A DNA stretch of 64,000 bases from Sulfitobacter sp. M05 (lineage in GTDB: Bacteria; Pseudomonadota; Alphaproteobacteria; Rhodobacterales; Rhodobacteraceae). The notes beneath the pieces are model-generated. The model ran no database searches. It had not been told where the DNA came from and saw only the letters and a list, made by a program, of their open reading frames with translations. Made by a program: the position numbers and the translations under genes. This document shows, piece after piece, positions 34,241-43,775 of the stretch (position 1 is the stretch's first letter; each line of letters starts with the position of its first letter). The stretch is from assembly GCF_029285175.1 (NCBI RefSeq), contig NZ_JABEDH010000002.1, positions 558,001 to 622,000 of the forward strand, given 5' to 3'.

Positions 34241-36877
34241 GTGAGCAACACAAAAACAACGCCAATGATGGCACAATATCTTGAGATCAAAGCAGAGCAT
34301 CAGGGTGCGCTCTTGTTCTACCGGATGGGTGATTTTTACGAGATGTTTTTTGACGATGCCGTCGCCGCGGCGGAGGCGCTGGACATTGCCCTGACCAAAC
34401 GGGGCAAATACGACGGTGAAGATATTCCGATGTGCGGCGTCCCACATCACGCCGCCGAGGGGTATTTTCTGACGCTGATCCGCAAGGGATTTCGGGTTGC
34501 GGTGTGTGAACAGATGGAAAGCCCCGCAGAAGCCAAGAAGCGCGGTCACAAATCGGTTGTCCGCCGCGAGGTCGTGCGCTTGGTCACCCCTGGCACGCTG
34601 ACCGAGGATTCATTGCTGGAAGCGCGTCGTCACAACTACCTTGCCGCCTTTGCAGAGGTCCGCGAGGCGCAGGCACTGGCGTGGGTCGATATTTCCACAG
34701 GTGCCTTTCATGTGATGCCCTTGCCGATCGTGCGCCTTGGGCCTGAACTGGCACGGCTGTCCCCGTCTGAACTGGTGGTCTCCGAGGCAAAAGAAGAGGA
34801 ATTGCGTGGTTTAGTCTCTGAATTTGGCATTGCACTTACCGGGCTGGCCCGCTCTTCGTTTGACAGTACCGGCGCGGAAACACGGATTTGCGATTTGTTT
34901 TCCATCGCCACACTTGATGCTTTCGGCAGCTTTTCCCGTGCGGAAGTTTCGGCCATGGGCGCGTTGATCAGCTATCTTGAGATCACCCAGAAGGGCAAAT
35001 TGCCTCTGTTGCGCCCACCACAGAAAGAAAGCGAAGAACGGACCGTGCAGATCGACGCCGCGACACGGCGCAATCTTGAGTTAACGCATGGTCTGAACGG
35101 TGGTCGCTCCGGATCGTTGCTGGCGTTGATGGATCAGACAAACACAGCCGCAGGGGCGCGGTTGCTGGAACGCCGTATCTCCAGCCCTTCGCGTGTTTCA
35201 ATAACCATCGGGCAGCGACTGGATGCTGTCAGCTTTGCGTTTAACAACAGTCGTCTACGCCAAACTATCCGTGACACCCTGCGCAAAACTCCAGATCTGG
35301 ATCGTGCCTTGTCACGGCTGGCTCTTGATCGCGGCGGGCCCCGCGACCTTGCCGCCATCCGCAACGGGTTGGGCGAAGCCGAACATCTGGCGCAACAGCT
35401 GGGAGATGACGATCTGCCCGACCTTTTGCAAAACGCAGCCAAGGGGCTTGTTGGTCATGAGGACCTCATTGCCCTGCTTGATGATGCGCTGATTGCGGAG
35501 CCGCCGTTGCTGGCGCGTGACGGCGGTTTCATAGCCTCCGGATATGACAGTGAACTGGATGAATCCCGCACATTGCGCGACGAAGGGCGCAGCGTGATTG
35601 CCGCCATGCAAGTGCAATTTGCCGCCGACACAGGAATTTCATCCCTCAAAATCAAGCATAACAATGTGTTGGGTTATTTCATTGAAACAACCGCGACCCA
35701 TGCCGAAAAAATGCTGTCGCCGCCGCTGTCGGAAAAGTTCATTCACCGCCAGACAACCGCCAATCAGGTGCGGTTCACTACCGTTGAGCTTTCCGAGATG
35801 GAAACCAAAATCCTGAACGCCGGGAACCATGCACTTGAGATCGAAAAGCGGCTCTATGAAAGGCTAAAACAGGAAATTTTGTCTAGTGCTGCCAAAGTCG
35901 CTCAGACCTCTACCGGTATTGCCGAGGTTGATTTGGCCTTTGCTCTGGGCGAGCTTGCCGCGGTTGAAAACTGGACCCGGCCAAAAGTCGATGACAGCCG
36001 CGCCTTCCATATCGAGGGCGGACGTCACCCGGTGGTTGAAAAGGCGCTTTCCCAACAAAGCGGCGATCCGTTTATCGCCAACAACTGTGATCTATCAGCG
36101 CAGGACGGGGCCAATATCTGGTTACTGACCGGTCCCAACATGGCGGGTAAATCGACATTCCTGCGTCAGAATGCGCTGATTGCTCTGATGGCACAAATGG
36201 GCAGTTTTGTCCCTGCCACTGCCGCCCATATCGGTATCGTCAGCCAGCTTTTCAGCCGCGTTGGCGCATCTGATGATCTGGCACGGGGGCGGTCGACCTT
36301 TATGGTCGAGATGGTCGAAACGGCTGCCATTCTCAATCAAGCCGATGACCGTGCCTTGGTCATTCTTGATGAAATTGGTCGCGGTACTGCAACCTATGAC
36401 GGTCTGTCGATTGCCTGGGCCACGCTGGAACACCTGCACGACGTAAACAAATCCCGCGCGCTATTTGCCACTCATTACCACGAAATGACCAACCTTTCAG
36501 GCAAACTTGACGGTGTGGACAATGCGACCGTCGCGGTAAAGGAGTGGGAGGGCGAAGTCATCTTTCTGCACGAGGTACGCAAGGGTGCGGCAGATCGGTC
36601 TTACGGGGTACAGGTGGCGCAGCTTGCCGGTTTGCCTGACAGCGTAATTGCCCGCGCCCGGGTTGTCTTGGAAGCATTGGAAAAAGGCGAACGTGAAGGC
36701 GGCGCAAAACAGAAAACCCTGATTGACGATCTGCCGTTGTTCTCGGCTGTGTCGGCACCTGCCCCCCAACCCGCCAATACTTCAGCGGTGGAAGAGCGTT
36801 TGAAAGGCATCAACCCGGACGAACTTACGCCCCGCGACGCCCTGGACCTTCTTTATCAACTGAAAGGGGATTGCTGA
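34241..36877 (+). CDS. mutS: DNA mismatch repair protein MutS
   Basis: MutS detects mismatches and starts repair. The 878-residue protein has the mismatch-reading motif F32-Y-E34 in M-G-D-F-Y-E-M-F, the lever/clamp region, and the ATPase with Walker A T-G-P-N-M-A-G-K-S-T and Walker B V-I-L-D-E-I-G-R-G-T. GTG 34241 with GGGGGG upstream gives M-S-N-T-K; a TTG five codons earlier is less likely. A single-gene unit, divergent from the GT61 gene. Confidence 0.97.
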   Translation: MSNTKTTPMMAQYLEIKAEHQGALLFYRMGDFYEMFFDDAVAAAEALDIALTKRGKYDGEDIPMCGVPHHAAEGYFLTLIRKGFRVAVCEQMESPAEAKKRGHKSVVRREVVRLVTPGTLTEDSLLEARRHNYLAAFAEVREAQALAWVDISTGAFHVMPLPIVRLGPELARLSPSELVVSEAKEEELRGLVSEFGIALTGLARSSFDSTGAETRICDLFSIATLDAFGSFSRAEVSAMGALISYLEITQKGKLPLLRPPQKESEERTVQIDAATRRNLELTHGLNGGRSGSLLALMDQTNTAAGARLLERRISSPSRVSITIGQRLDAVSFAFNNSRLRQTIRDTLRKTPDLDRALSRLALDRGGPRDLAAIRNGLGEAEHLAQQLGDDDLPDLLQNAAKGLVGHEDLIALLDDALIAEPPLLARDGGFIASGYDSELDESRTLRDEGRSVIAAMQVQFAADTGISSLKIKHNNVLGYFIETTATHAEKMLSPPLSEKFIHRQTTANQVRFTTVELSEMETKILNAGNHALEIEKRLYERLKQEILSSAAKVAQTSTGIAEVDLAFALGELAAVENWTRPKVDDSRAFHIEGGRHPVVEKALSQQSGDPFIANNCDLSAQDGANIWLLTGPNMAGKSTFLRQNALIALMAQMGSFVPATAAHIGIVSQLFSRVGASDDLARGRSTFMVEMVETAAILNQADDRALVILDEIGRGTATYDGLSIAWATLEHLHDVNKSRALFATHYHEMTNLSGKLDGVDNATVAVKEWEGEVIFLHEVRKGAADRSYGVQVAQLAGLPDSVIARARVVLEALEKGEREGGAKQKTLIDDLPLFSAVSAPAPQPANTSAVEERLKGINPDELTPRDALDLLYQLKGDC

Positions 36878-37038
36878 TCACGATGGCTGCCTGACGAGTC
36901 ATCCTGCCAATCCTCTTACGGTCATGTTTTCGACAATGGCCCAAAAGCGACACCGAACCCACGTGACCGGATGCTTGTGGCTTGCACGAACAGCAAAAGC
37001 CTGCCCAACTTGGCCTATGCTATCGGGAAGGGATCGAC

Positions 37039-39474
37039 GTGAAGTCACGCACAAAAGTAGTTGTCATCGGTGGCGGCATCGCGGGATGCTCAACGCTGTA
37101 TCATCTGACGCAGGAAGGATGGTCGGATGTTGTTCTGATCGAACGTGATGAATTGACCTCTGGCACGACCTGGCATTCGGCCGCACAGGTCACCAACTTT
37201 GGCATGAACCAGACCATGGTGGGCCTCAAAACCCACTCGATCAACCTCTACAAAAAGCTGCGCGACGATCCTGATTATCCCGTGGGGTATCATCACGGGG
37301 ACGGCGGCATCCGGCTGGCCAATACGCCAGAGCAAATGCAAGGCTACCGCCACTTTGCTTCTATGGCGCGCGGCATGGGTGTCGATTTCGAAGTGATCGA
37401 CGCACAGGAATGCGCCCGGCGTCACCCATTGATTTCAACGGACAACCTCTTGGGTGGTCTTTGGGATGGTGAAGACGGCGATATTGACCCTGCACAGCTA
37501 TGTCAGGCGCTGGCGTTCCACGCCCGCAAAGCCGGGGCAGAAGTCTATCGTCATACCAATGTCACCGCCCTGACCCAGCATAAAGATGACACATGGACGG
37601 TCGAAACAGACAAAGGCAACATCGACGCGGATATCGTCGTTAACGCCTGTGGGTACCGCGTGAATGAAGTGGGCGCGATGATGGGGGTGCATCATCCGGT
37701 CACCTCGATGGAACACCAGTATTTTGTTACCGAGGACATTCCCGCCATCACCGAGGCAGACCACCGGATGCCGCTGCTGCGTTGTCCGATCTCGGATTAC
37801 TATTCCCGGCAGGAAAAGAATGGTCTGCTGGTCGGGTTTTACGAACAGCATTGCAAGACGTGGGGGATGGACGGGATCAGCCCCAACTTTGCCAATGATC
37901 TTTGCCCCGATGATCTGGATCGCGTGATGGATGTGTTGGAAGGTGCATTTGAACGTATGCCGGCCCTGATGGACGTCGGCATCAAACGGGTGGTGAACGG
38001 GCCGATTACTTATACCATCGACGGTGCGCCGCTGGTCGGACCAATCCCCGGCAAACGCAACGCCTTTTGCATCATCGGCCTGCGCGCAGGTGTTGGCGAG
38101 GGCGGTGGCCACGGCTGGCTGCTGGCGCAACAGATCGTGCATGGCGAAGCACAGTATGACACTTGGGTCATCGATCCTCGCCGCTTTGCCGGCCATGCAA
38201 ATGTCGAACTGACCGCCCTCAAAGCCATTGAGGATTACCAGAACGAATTCCGTTTCCACTTTCCCCATGAACACCGACCAGCGGGCCGCAATGCCAAAAC
38301 AACGCCGTTGACCCCGATCATGGCGGCGCAAGGCGCTGAATTTACGGTTGTGAACGGCTGGGAGCGGGTGGATTACATCAAGCCAAACCCCGATTTTCAT
38401 CCCAGCCTCACATTCAATTTCGACGAAGCGTTTGCGATAGTCGCTGATGAGGTCCGAAATGTGCAGGAGAATGTCGGCCTTTGTGAGGTCAACGGGTTTA
38501 ACCGGTTCGAAATCACCGGCACCGACCGGCACGCGTTTCTTGACCGGATGTTCTGCGGCACTGTCACGAAAAAAGACGGTCGCATCGGGCTGGGTTACCT
38601 GTTGAATCACCCCGGCATGATCAAGGGCGAGGCGACAATTGCCAATATCCCCGCCTCTGAAAATGGGCCTGCGCGGGTCTGGTATGGATCTGCCGCCGCC
38701 AGTGAATATCACGACATGGATTGGCTGACCGCCCATCTGCAAGACGGCGAGGATGTACAAATCCGTAGCCTGACAAACGACCAGACAATCCTTGTTCTGG
38801 CAGGCCCCAAAGCACGCGATGTCTTGTCTGCCTGCGCGCGCGGGGACTGGTCGAACCAAGCCTTCCGCTGGCTGTCAGTGCGCGAATGCCACGTCGGTAT
38901 TGCCCCCGCCACTGTCATGGGCGTCAGCTTCTCTGGAGAACTGGCTTATGAAATCCATGTGCCGAACGCCTCACTTTACGCCGCCTATCTTGCCCTGCGC
39001 GATGCGGGCGCGGTGCATGGGCTGCGTCTCTTTGGGGCACGCGCAGTTGAATCAATGCGGATGGAAAAAGGGTTTCTGCATTGGAAATCCGAGTTGATCA
39101 CCGAATTCGATCCCTTCGAAACGGGTCTTGACCGTTTCGTAAAGCCCCAAAAGGGAACGTTCGTCGGTCAGGCCGCGTTGAAGCAACGCATGGCAAAGGG
39201 ACCTCGGCGCAAACTTGTGACCCTCAAGGTCGATAACACAACCGGCCCCGCCCATAGCGGCGCTTCTCTGATACGGGGCGATAACGTTGTCGGCACGATC
39301 ACCTCCGGTGATTGGGGTCACCGCGTCGGAATGAATCTGGCCTATGCGTTTGTGGCACCTGAACTGGCTGTGATTGGCAGCATCATGCAGTTAGATCATT
39401 GTGGTGATCTGGTCGCGGCCGAGGTCATCGCGCCGTCACCCTATGATCCGGACGGCAGCAGAATGCGTGGCTAG
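37039..39474 (+). CDS. Dimethylglycine/sarcosine dehydrogenase-type FAD protein with GcvT domain
   Basis: The 811-residue protein joins a DAO-type FAD domain (V-V-V-I-G-G-G-I-A-G-C at 7-17, T-T-W-H-S-A with His46 placed as the covalent flavin-binding His of this family) to a C-terminal aminomethyltransferase-like folate domain (about 440-811, with G-E-L-A-Y-E-I-H and M-R-M-E-K-G-F). Such enzymes oxidise N-methyl groups of glycine derivatives and pass the carbon to tetrahydrofolate, as in glycine-betaine breakdown in marine bacteria. GTG 37039 has GGAAGGGA upstream; an ATG 19 codons earlier is less likely. Confidence 0.9.
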   Translation: MKSRTKVVVIGGGIAGCSTLYHLTQEGWSDVVLIERDELTSGTTWHSAAQVTNFGMNQTMVGLKTHSINLYKKLRDDPDYPVGYHHGDGGIRLANTPEQMQGYRHFASMARGMGVDFEVIDAQECARRHPLISTDNLLGGLWDGEDGDIDPAQLCQALAFHARKAGAEVYRHTNVTALTQHKDDTWTVETDKGNIDADIVVNACGYRVNEVGAMMGVHHPVTSMEHQYFVTEDIPAITEADHRMPLLRCPISDYYSRQEKNGLLVGFYEQHCKTWGMDGISPNFANDLCPDDLDRVMDVLEGAFERMPALMDVGIKRVVNGPITYTIDGAPLVGPIPGKRNAFCIIGLRAGVGEGGGHGWLLAQQIVHGEAQYDTWVIDPRRFAGHANVELTALKAIEDYQNEFRFHFPHEHRPAGRNAKTTPLTPIMAAQGAEFTVVNGWERVDYIKPNPDFHPSLTFNFDEAFAIVADEVRNVQENVGLCEVNGFNRFEITGTDRHAFLDRMFCGTVTKKDGRIGLGYLLNHPGMIKGEATIANIPASENGPARVWYGSAAASEYHDMDWLTAHLQDGEDVQIRSLTNDQTILVLAGPKARDVLSACARGDWSNQAFRWLSVRECHVGIAPATVMGVSFSGELAYEIHVPNASLYAAYLALRDAGAVHGLRLFGARAVESMRMEKGFLHWKSELITEFDPFETGLDRFVKPQKGTFVGQAALKQRMAKGPRRKLVTLKVDNTTGPAHSGASLIRGDNVVGTITSGDWGHRVGMNLAYAFVAPELAVIGSIMQLDHCGDLVAAEVIAPSPYDPDGSRMRG

Positions 39475-39553
39475 ATGCGGCGGGTATCGAGGGAAAATAC
39501 GGCTCTAAACAGGGAAATACTGGCTTTTCAGCTAGGACGATGTCCCTGCTAAG

Positions 39554-40633
39554 CTAGGCATTGGCGACGCGGATCAGATGATTGTCGAACGCCAGGTCAT
39601 GCTGGGCCAACCGGCGCGCGCCCTGCGGCGTCAAAACATGCACATTGCCCAATCCATCGGTAGCCATGGCGCCGTGTTGGGCGATTGCAACACCGCAGAT
39701 ATCGGGTTGGCGCAGGTCCAGCGTACTGCCGGTTTCGGTATCAAACACTTGCAATACCCCGCCCCGCGGGAAGGTCACCGCCATGTGACGATGGTCCAGT
39801 ACCGCAACGCTTCCGGCATATCCGTCGAGCCCTTGCAGGACGGCATCTGACATCCTTAACAAGGTGATCCCCTCTTGCGGTGAATAGACACCAGCAATTG
39901 AGGGGGCCGCATAAGGATCACCCTGCCACTGAAATGCAATCGCGACCCGGCCGTCATCAAAGGCCGCGATGTGACGGATTGAATTCTGATGCTGTTCCGC
40001 TGGCAAGCTGGCAACATCCAATGCTGTACCATCCGGACGCATCATCGTCAGGTTTGGCTGCATTGTTGCGAGATTCAGTTTGGCGCGCCCCTGATCTGGG
40101 TGGGTTCGGATGCCGCCATTTGCCACCACCAGCATCTCACGTCCGGGTTGGCGCAAAATTTCATGCGGCCCGATCCCACCAGAGGAAAAATCGCCCAGCC
40201 GGACATACCCCCCCGCGGCATCCCAGACGCCGATCCGGCCCTGCCCGCTTTCGATGTGGTTTTCGGTGGTGAAAAGGGTTTTTGCGTCTTTCGAGAATGT
40301 ACCGTGACCATAGAAATGATGACCTTCGGGCGCCGTCAAATGCTGCATGGTCCGGCCCAGCGCACAGTCGATGACCAAAGCATAGGTGCCGGGTCTGCGG
40401 GCAAAGGCCACAGCCTCGGGTCTGGTCGGGTGAACAGCCGCCGCATGTCCGCGTGAGGGAAGCGGAAGGGCAAAGGTCCGGCTGCCATCTGCGCGCAATC
40501 CCACAAGACTGTGTTTCCCTTCTGGAGTGCGGGCCGCACTTAGATGGGTCGGGGCACCGGCATCCGCCCAAGCCCGCGCTGGCAGGGCCGCCGTCGCCAG
40601 TGATGTCTGCAAAAACCTCCGCCGCGACGGCAT
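39554..40633 (-). CDS. DUF1513 family exported beta-propeller-like protein
   Basis: The 359 residues begin with S-R-R-R-F-L-Q, a twin-arginine-type signal, ending A-W-A-D-A. The body has repeated short blocks (for example H-G-T-F-S-K-D-A-K-T-L-F-T-T-E-N, G-G-I-G-P-H-E, V-A-N-G-G-I-R-T-H-P) typical of DUF1513, which is found next to imelysin-family genes. It is the last gene of the di-haem oxidoreductase-imelysin-DUF1513 operon, two bases after the imelysin stop. Role: probably periplasmic and tied to metal uptake, by association only. Confidence 0.88.
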   Translation of the reverse strand: MPSRRRFLQTSLATAALPARAWADAGAPTHLSAARTPEGKHSLVGLRADGSRTFALPLPSRGHAAAVHPTRPEAVAFARRPGTYALVIDCALGRTMQHLTAPEGHHFYGHGTFSKDAKTLFTTENHIESGQGRIGVWDAAGGYVRLGDFSSGGIGPHEILRQPGREMLVVANGGIRTHPDQGRAKLNLATMQPNLTMMRPDGTALDVASLPAEQHQNSIRHIAAFDDGRVAIAFQWQGDPYAAPSIAGVYSPQEGITLLRMSDAVLQGLDGYAGSVAVLDHRHMAVTFPRGGVLQVFDTETGSTLDLRQPDICGVAIAQHGAMATDGLGNVHVLTPQGARRLAQHDLAFDNHLIRVANA

Positions 40634-40635
40634 AG

Positions 40636-41613
40636 TTAGTCCCCGTCCAGCGCGTTGAACCCGGCGGTGATACCGAGGGCCCCCGCAATCTGTTTGGCCA
40701 CGGCTTCCTGCACATCCCGCACCGCACGCTGCAAAACCTCGACCTTGAATCGCTTAGCGGGATCAGCAACCCCTGCGAGGGCGGGATCATTCAATGCCTC
40801 AGCGCGGGCTATCGCCTCGTTGAAGGCCGATTGCAATTGCGGTGTGGTCACATCTGCAAACGCAGTGCGGGTCAGATCATCCAATGCAGATAGACTTAGT
40901 ATGATGTGACGTTGACTGCGCTCTGAGCGACGCGCCTCTGCGCGGGTCGGGCGTGGTTTGTCAAAACTGCCCAACGGACGGCCAAGACGTTGATCATGCA
41001 AAAACGCGAGAGACGTGGACAAGGCCGTATACAAAGCGCGGCGGGTTTCTTCCGGTGTTTGATAGGCCTGCGTTTCCGACTTTGCGAAATCCGCACCAAA
41101 GCCCGATTGCCAGTCCTTATTCAAATCATCCGCCGTCTTGGCGATGAACGTCGCAATGGCCCGGCGCAACACGCATGCGGCGTCGGGGTCTGGCTGATCT
41201 TCGGTTAACAAACGTTCAAGGGCTGGAAACCCTTGTGCGGCAATAGACACTTCTTTGAATTCATCAGGATCCGCCAAGGGGGCAGCACCTTCGGCAATCA
41301 ACCGCGCGATGGCCTTGCCGGTGCGGTCCTTTGGATCAGGCCAATACGATAGCGCCGGCGCGCTGCTGCGCTGCTCAACTGGACCGAACTGGATATGGCT
41401 GACGGAAACCCACGCGTCATAGGCGGCATGATACTGCGGCAACATGCCCTTAACCAAGCAATCCTGCGCAGAAACCTCGGCAAGGGACTGCGCGGATTGC
41501 GCAAATGTCGCATAGCGCGGCATAATGTGGTCGAACACGGCCTGCCGGGTATCCGCGGCCACGGGCAGCGCCGACAATACACCATAGGTAAGCGGAACAA
41601 GAAATCGGATCAT
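40636..41613 (-). CDS. Imelysin-family protein, variant lacking the GxHxxE histidine
   Basis: A 325-residue exported protein (signal cleaved near A20) of the imelysin/peptidase M75 family, which includes iron-regulated periplasmic proteins. The usual G-x-H-x-x-E is here G128-F-P-A-L-E133: the histidine position is Pro. The variant is the kind that occurs with DUF1513. Its start overlaps the di-haem oxidoreductase stop by four bases, so the three genes are co-translated. Function probably periplasmic metal handling, not proven. Confidence 0.86.
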   Translation of the reverse strand: MIRFLVPLTYGVLSALPVAADTRQAVFDHIMPRYATFAQSAQSLAEVSAQDCLVKGMLPQYHAAYDAWVSVSHIQFGPVEQRSSAPALSYWPDPKDRTGKAIARLIAEGAAPLADPDEFKEVSIAAQGFPALERLLTEDQPDPDAACVLRRAIATFIAKTADDLNKDWQSGFGADFAKSETQAYQTPEETRRALYTALSTSLAFLHDQRLGRPLGSFDKPRPTRAEARRSERSQRHIILSLSALDDLTRTAFADVTTPQLQSAFNEAIARAEALNDPALAGVADPAKRFKVEVLQRAVRDVQEAVAKQIAGALGITAGFNALDGD

Positions 41614-43130
41614 AAACTCTCCAGAAACCGAATAAGGGCTTTGCGGTCGGCTGGTGACATATCAATCACCGTCTGTTTGTGCTGCTCTGCTTCGCCACCA
41701 TGCCACAGAACTGCCTCCAACAGGCTGCGGGCGCGACCATCATGCAGGAAATATGTGTGGCCAGAAACCTGTTCCGTCATGCCGATCCCCCACAACGGCG
41801 GAGTGCGCCATTCCTGCCCGTCAGCGCGCGCCTCGGGCCTGTTGTCAGCAAGGCCAGGGCCCATGTCATGCAATAGCATATCTGTATATGGCCAGATCAA
41901 TTGAAAACTCTGCTCGGGGCTGCCTTCCAAGCGGTGGGTCACATGTTTGGGTGTGTGGCAGGACGTGCAGCCAGTGGTGTAAAACACCTCTTTGCCGCGC
42001 AATACTTCTGGATCGTCCACATCACGGCGCGCTGGCACCCCAAGGTTAGAGGAATAGAAGGTCACCAAATCCAGACCCACATCCGAGATTTCCGCACCGT
42101 CATGCACATCGGTATTCCCGTCTGGTGCCGCACGGCAGTCGGTCTGTGCAGCGGTACAATCACCGCACCCTTTGGGGAGCAAGGTTGTGGAAATTCCGAT
42201 ATCACCATGAAACGCAGACGCGGACTGCTCCAACACACTTGGCTGGCCGGCCTTTAGGCCAAAGCGGCCCAGCATCGGCTGATCATGCACCATCGACCAA
42301 ACAATTTGCGCCCGTCCTGAAACCCCGTCCCCGTCAGCATCGTCCGGATCGGCACCGGCCAGAATATCCGCCGCAGGAATCGCGTCCAAAAGGCCAAGGC
42401 CGATCATCTGGGGTGCCACACGCGGACTGATCATCAGGTCTGGATGCAGCGGGCCATAGCCCAGGTTTTCCAAACTGTATTGCGGCACCCGCAGCCGCGC
42501 AATTGCGCCCCCCGACAAGGGAATTTCTGTTTCATCATAGGTGATATTCACCGATGCCTCAGCGGCAATGCCCGCAACGCCAAAATCTTGCATTTGTCCG
42601 CCATAGGTCGGTTCCGGCAGACTGGAAAGATATCCCTCGATTTCGTTGATCCGGTCAGTATCGCCGGGGATCGACAAACGGATCAGCATAGATGTGGCGT
42701 TATCCTCTGGCCCCTCGGGGGGATGGCCCCGACCGTCCTTTAGGTGGCAGCGTTGGCAGGAACGCGCATTATACAATGGCCCCAATCCATCAGACGCCAG
42801 CGTCGAAGACGGCGATGAAACCCAAAGCTTGCGAAACAGGCCATTACCTACCTTGAAGTCCAGTTCGCGTTCAAAAGTGATATTGCCGGAGGCCTGCGAA
42901 AAGGCATTGGCATCGGTTCTTGCACGAACGGTGGCCGCACCGGCGGGGTTACCTTCGAATTTCTCAGCTTGTTCAAAATTGGTCGTTGGCTGGACAATGC
43001 GGGCGATGCGCGCGGCTTCTTCGCTGGTGCGCGGAATCACCGGCAGATGCTTGTCCTGCAGAGGTTCTGACACGGCGGGGAACGCCAACGAAGTCGCGAG
43101 AATCGCGCAATATTTCAGGGTGCGTTGCAT
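41610..43130 (-). CDS. Di-haem oxidoreductase-like exported c-type cytochrome
   Basis: A 506-residue exported protein (signal about 1-21) with two haem c motifs: C125-Q-R-C-H129 in N-A-R-S-C-Q-R-C-H and C-T-S-C-H near the middle of the second half, plus a disulfide-rich C-G-D-C segment. This is the family usually annotated di-haem oxidoreductase or thiol oxidoreductase (DUF1111), found beside imelysin genes. First gene of an operon with imelysin and DUF1513. The 96-base gap to the divergent unknown gene has an AT-rich promoter-like stretch. Confidence 0.88.
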   Translation of the reverse strand: MQRTLKYCAILATSLAFPAVSEPLQDKHLPVIPRTSEEAARIARIVQPTTNFEQAEKFEGNPAGAATVRARTDANAFSQASGNITFERELDFKVGNGLFRKLWVSSPSSTLASDGLGPLYNARSCQRCHLKDGRGHPPEGPEDNATSMLIRLSIPGDTDRINEIEGYLSSLPEPTYGGQMQDFGVAGIAAEASVNITYDETEIPLSGGAIARLRVPQYSLENLGYGPLHPDLMISPRVAPQMIGLGLLDAIPAADILAGADPDDADGDGVSGRAQIVWSMVHDQPMLGRFGLKAGQPSVLEQSASAFHGDIGISTTLLPKGCGDCTAAQTDCRAAPDGNTDVHDGAEISDVGLDLVTFYSSNLGVPARRDVDDPEVLRGKEVFYTTGCTSCHTPKHVTHRLEGSPEQSFQLIWPYTDMLLHDMGPGLADNRPEARADGQEWRTPPLWGIGMTEQVSGHTYFLHDGRARSLLEAVLWHGGEAEQHKQTVIDMSPADRKALIRFLESL

Positions 43131-43152
43131 TTCACTTCTTGTACCTTTGATA

Positions 43153-43165
43153 ATACCCTATAACT
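43153..43165 (-). promoter_or_regulatory. Motif shared by the two iron-operon upstream regions
   Basis: ATACCCTATAACT here resembles GTACCTTATAGTT (48039-48051) upstream of the hemP operon, 9 of 13 bases identical, sharing TACC-Y-TATA. The distances from the start codons differ (23 against 227 bases), so a common operator is only a possibility. Confidence 0.2.
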
Positions 43166-43226
43166 ATACTCAGGAATTAGAGGAAGCGATACCCTCGCCG
43201 AAGATTAGTAACGGACCCGCCGCGAC

Positions 43227-43667
43227 ATGATGCCACTATCAAAACTGCCAAACTTCCCAGACCCCGCCTCACTTGGAACCACCCCGGTCCAGCAAATGAG
43301 CCCGCGGGAAAAAGCCGTTCTGAATACACTGCGTATGGCTGCAATGGAATGCAGAGTGGCCGCGCGGACCGACCTTTTCGAGGCGTGTGCCTTGCTAACC
43401 CTTGAGGGTGAAGACGCCAAGCGGACCTTTGTCGACACCTTTGTGAAATGCCTTTCAATCTCGTTAAACAAACAAATCAAGTGGTTCAGCCCAGGGGTCG
43501 GCGAAACCTCCTTCGATGAGGCATGGGTGATCCGCTGTCTGGCCTCTATCTGGCACGGGGACACTGGCAGCCTTAGCTTTTTGTTAAGGTCGCGGGTACC
43601 GGCAGCGGACCGACGCTATATCGGCTTTTTGCTTGGCCGAATTTCCGAGCAATTTCCTCGGAATTAG
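43227..43667 (+). CDS. Hypothetical protein (146 aa)
   Basis: An unrecognised soluble protein, without signal or membrane segment, predicted largely helical. It has scattered cysteines (M-E-C-R, F-E-A-C, V-K-C, I-R-C) and an amphipathic C-terminus (R-R-Y-I-G-F-L-L-G-R-I-S-E-Q-F). The start M-M-P-L-S-K has no strong ribosome site. Its TAG stop lies inside the iron-control palindrome of dps, so translation ends where the dps regulatory region begins. It lies between two iron-related operons, but no function can be inferred. Confidence 0.6.
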   Translation: MMPLSKLPNFPDPASLGTTPVQQMSPREKAVLNTLRMAAMECRVAARTDLFEACALLTLEGEDAKRTFVDTFVKCLSISLNKQIKWFSPGVGETSFDEAWVIRCLASIWHGDTGSLSFLLRSRVPAADRRYIGFLLGRISEQFPRN

Positions 43668-43678
43668 AATTGTTCTAA
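43664..43678. promoter_or_regulatory. Irr-type iron control element (ICE) upstream of dps
   Basis: TTAGAA-TTG-TTCTAA is a perfect palindrome of the known ICE form (TTTAGAA-N3-TTCTAAA) bound by Irr in alphaproteobacteria. It lies directly above the -35 element of dps and about 100 bases before the dps start. Irr, stable when iron or haem is low, represses iron-storage genes, which fits dps. Confidence 0.75.
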
Positions 43679-43684
43679 AAAGGC

Positions 43685-43712
43685 TTGGCAAATCATTTTG
43701 ATTGTTTATGTT
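43685..43712 (+). promoter_or_regulatory. Candidate dps promoter
   Basis: TTGGCA (43685-43690) and TATGTT (43707-43712) with a 16-base spacer make a plausible -35/-10 pair just below the ICE palindrome. Confidence 0.4.
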
Positions 43713-43775
43713 GGCTCTACAGCAAGCCAGCATATTGCCAGCCAGCCGAATTTCAAAAAATCTGAAGGTGAGTAG

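Noticed and set aside
37498..38859. A 453-codon open frame antisense to the dimethylglycine-dehydrogenase-type gene.
   Set aside because: No recognisable protein, and the sense gene is clear over the same DNA. Long antisense frames are common opposite GC-rich genes.
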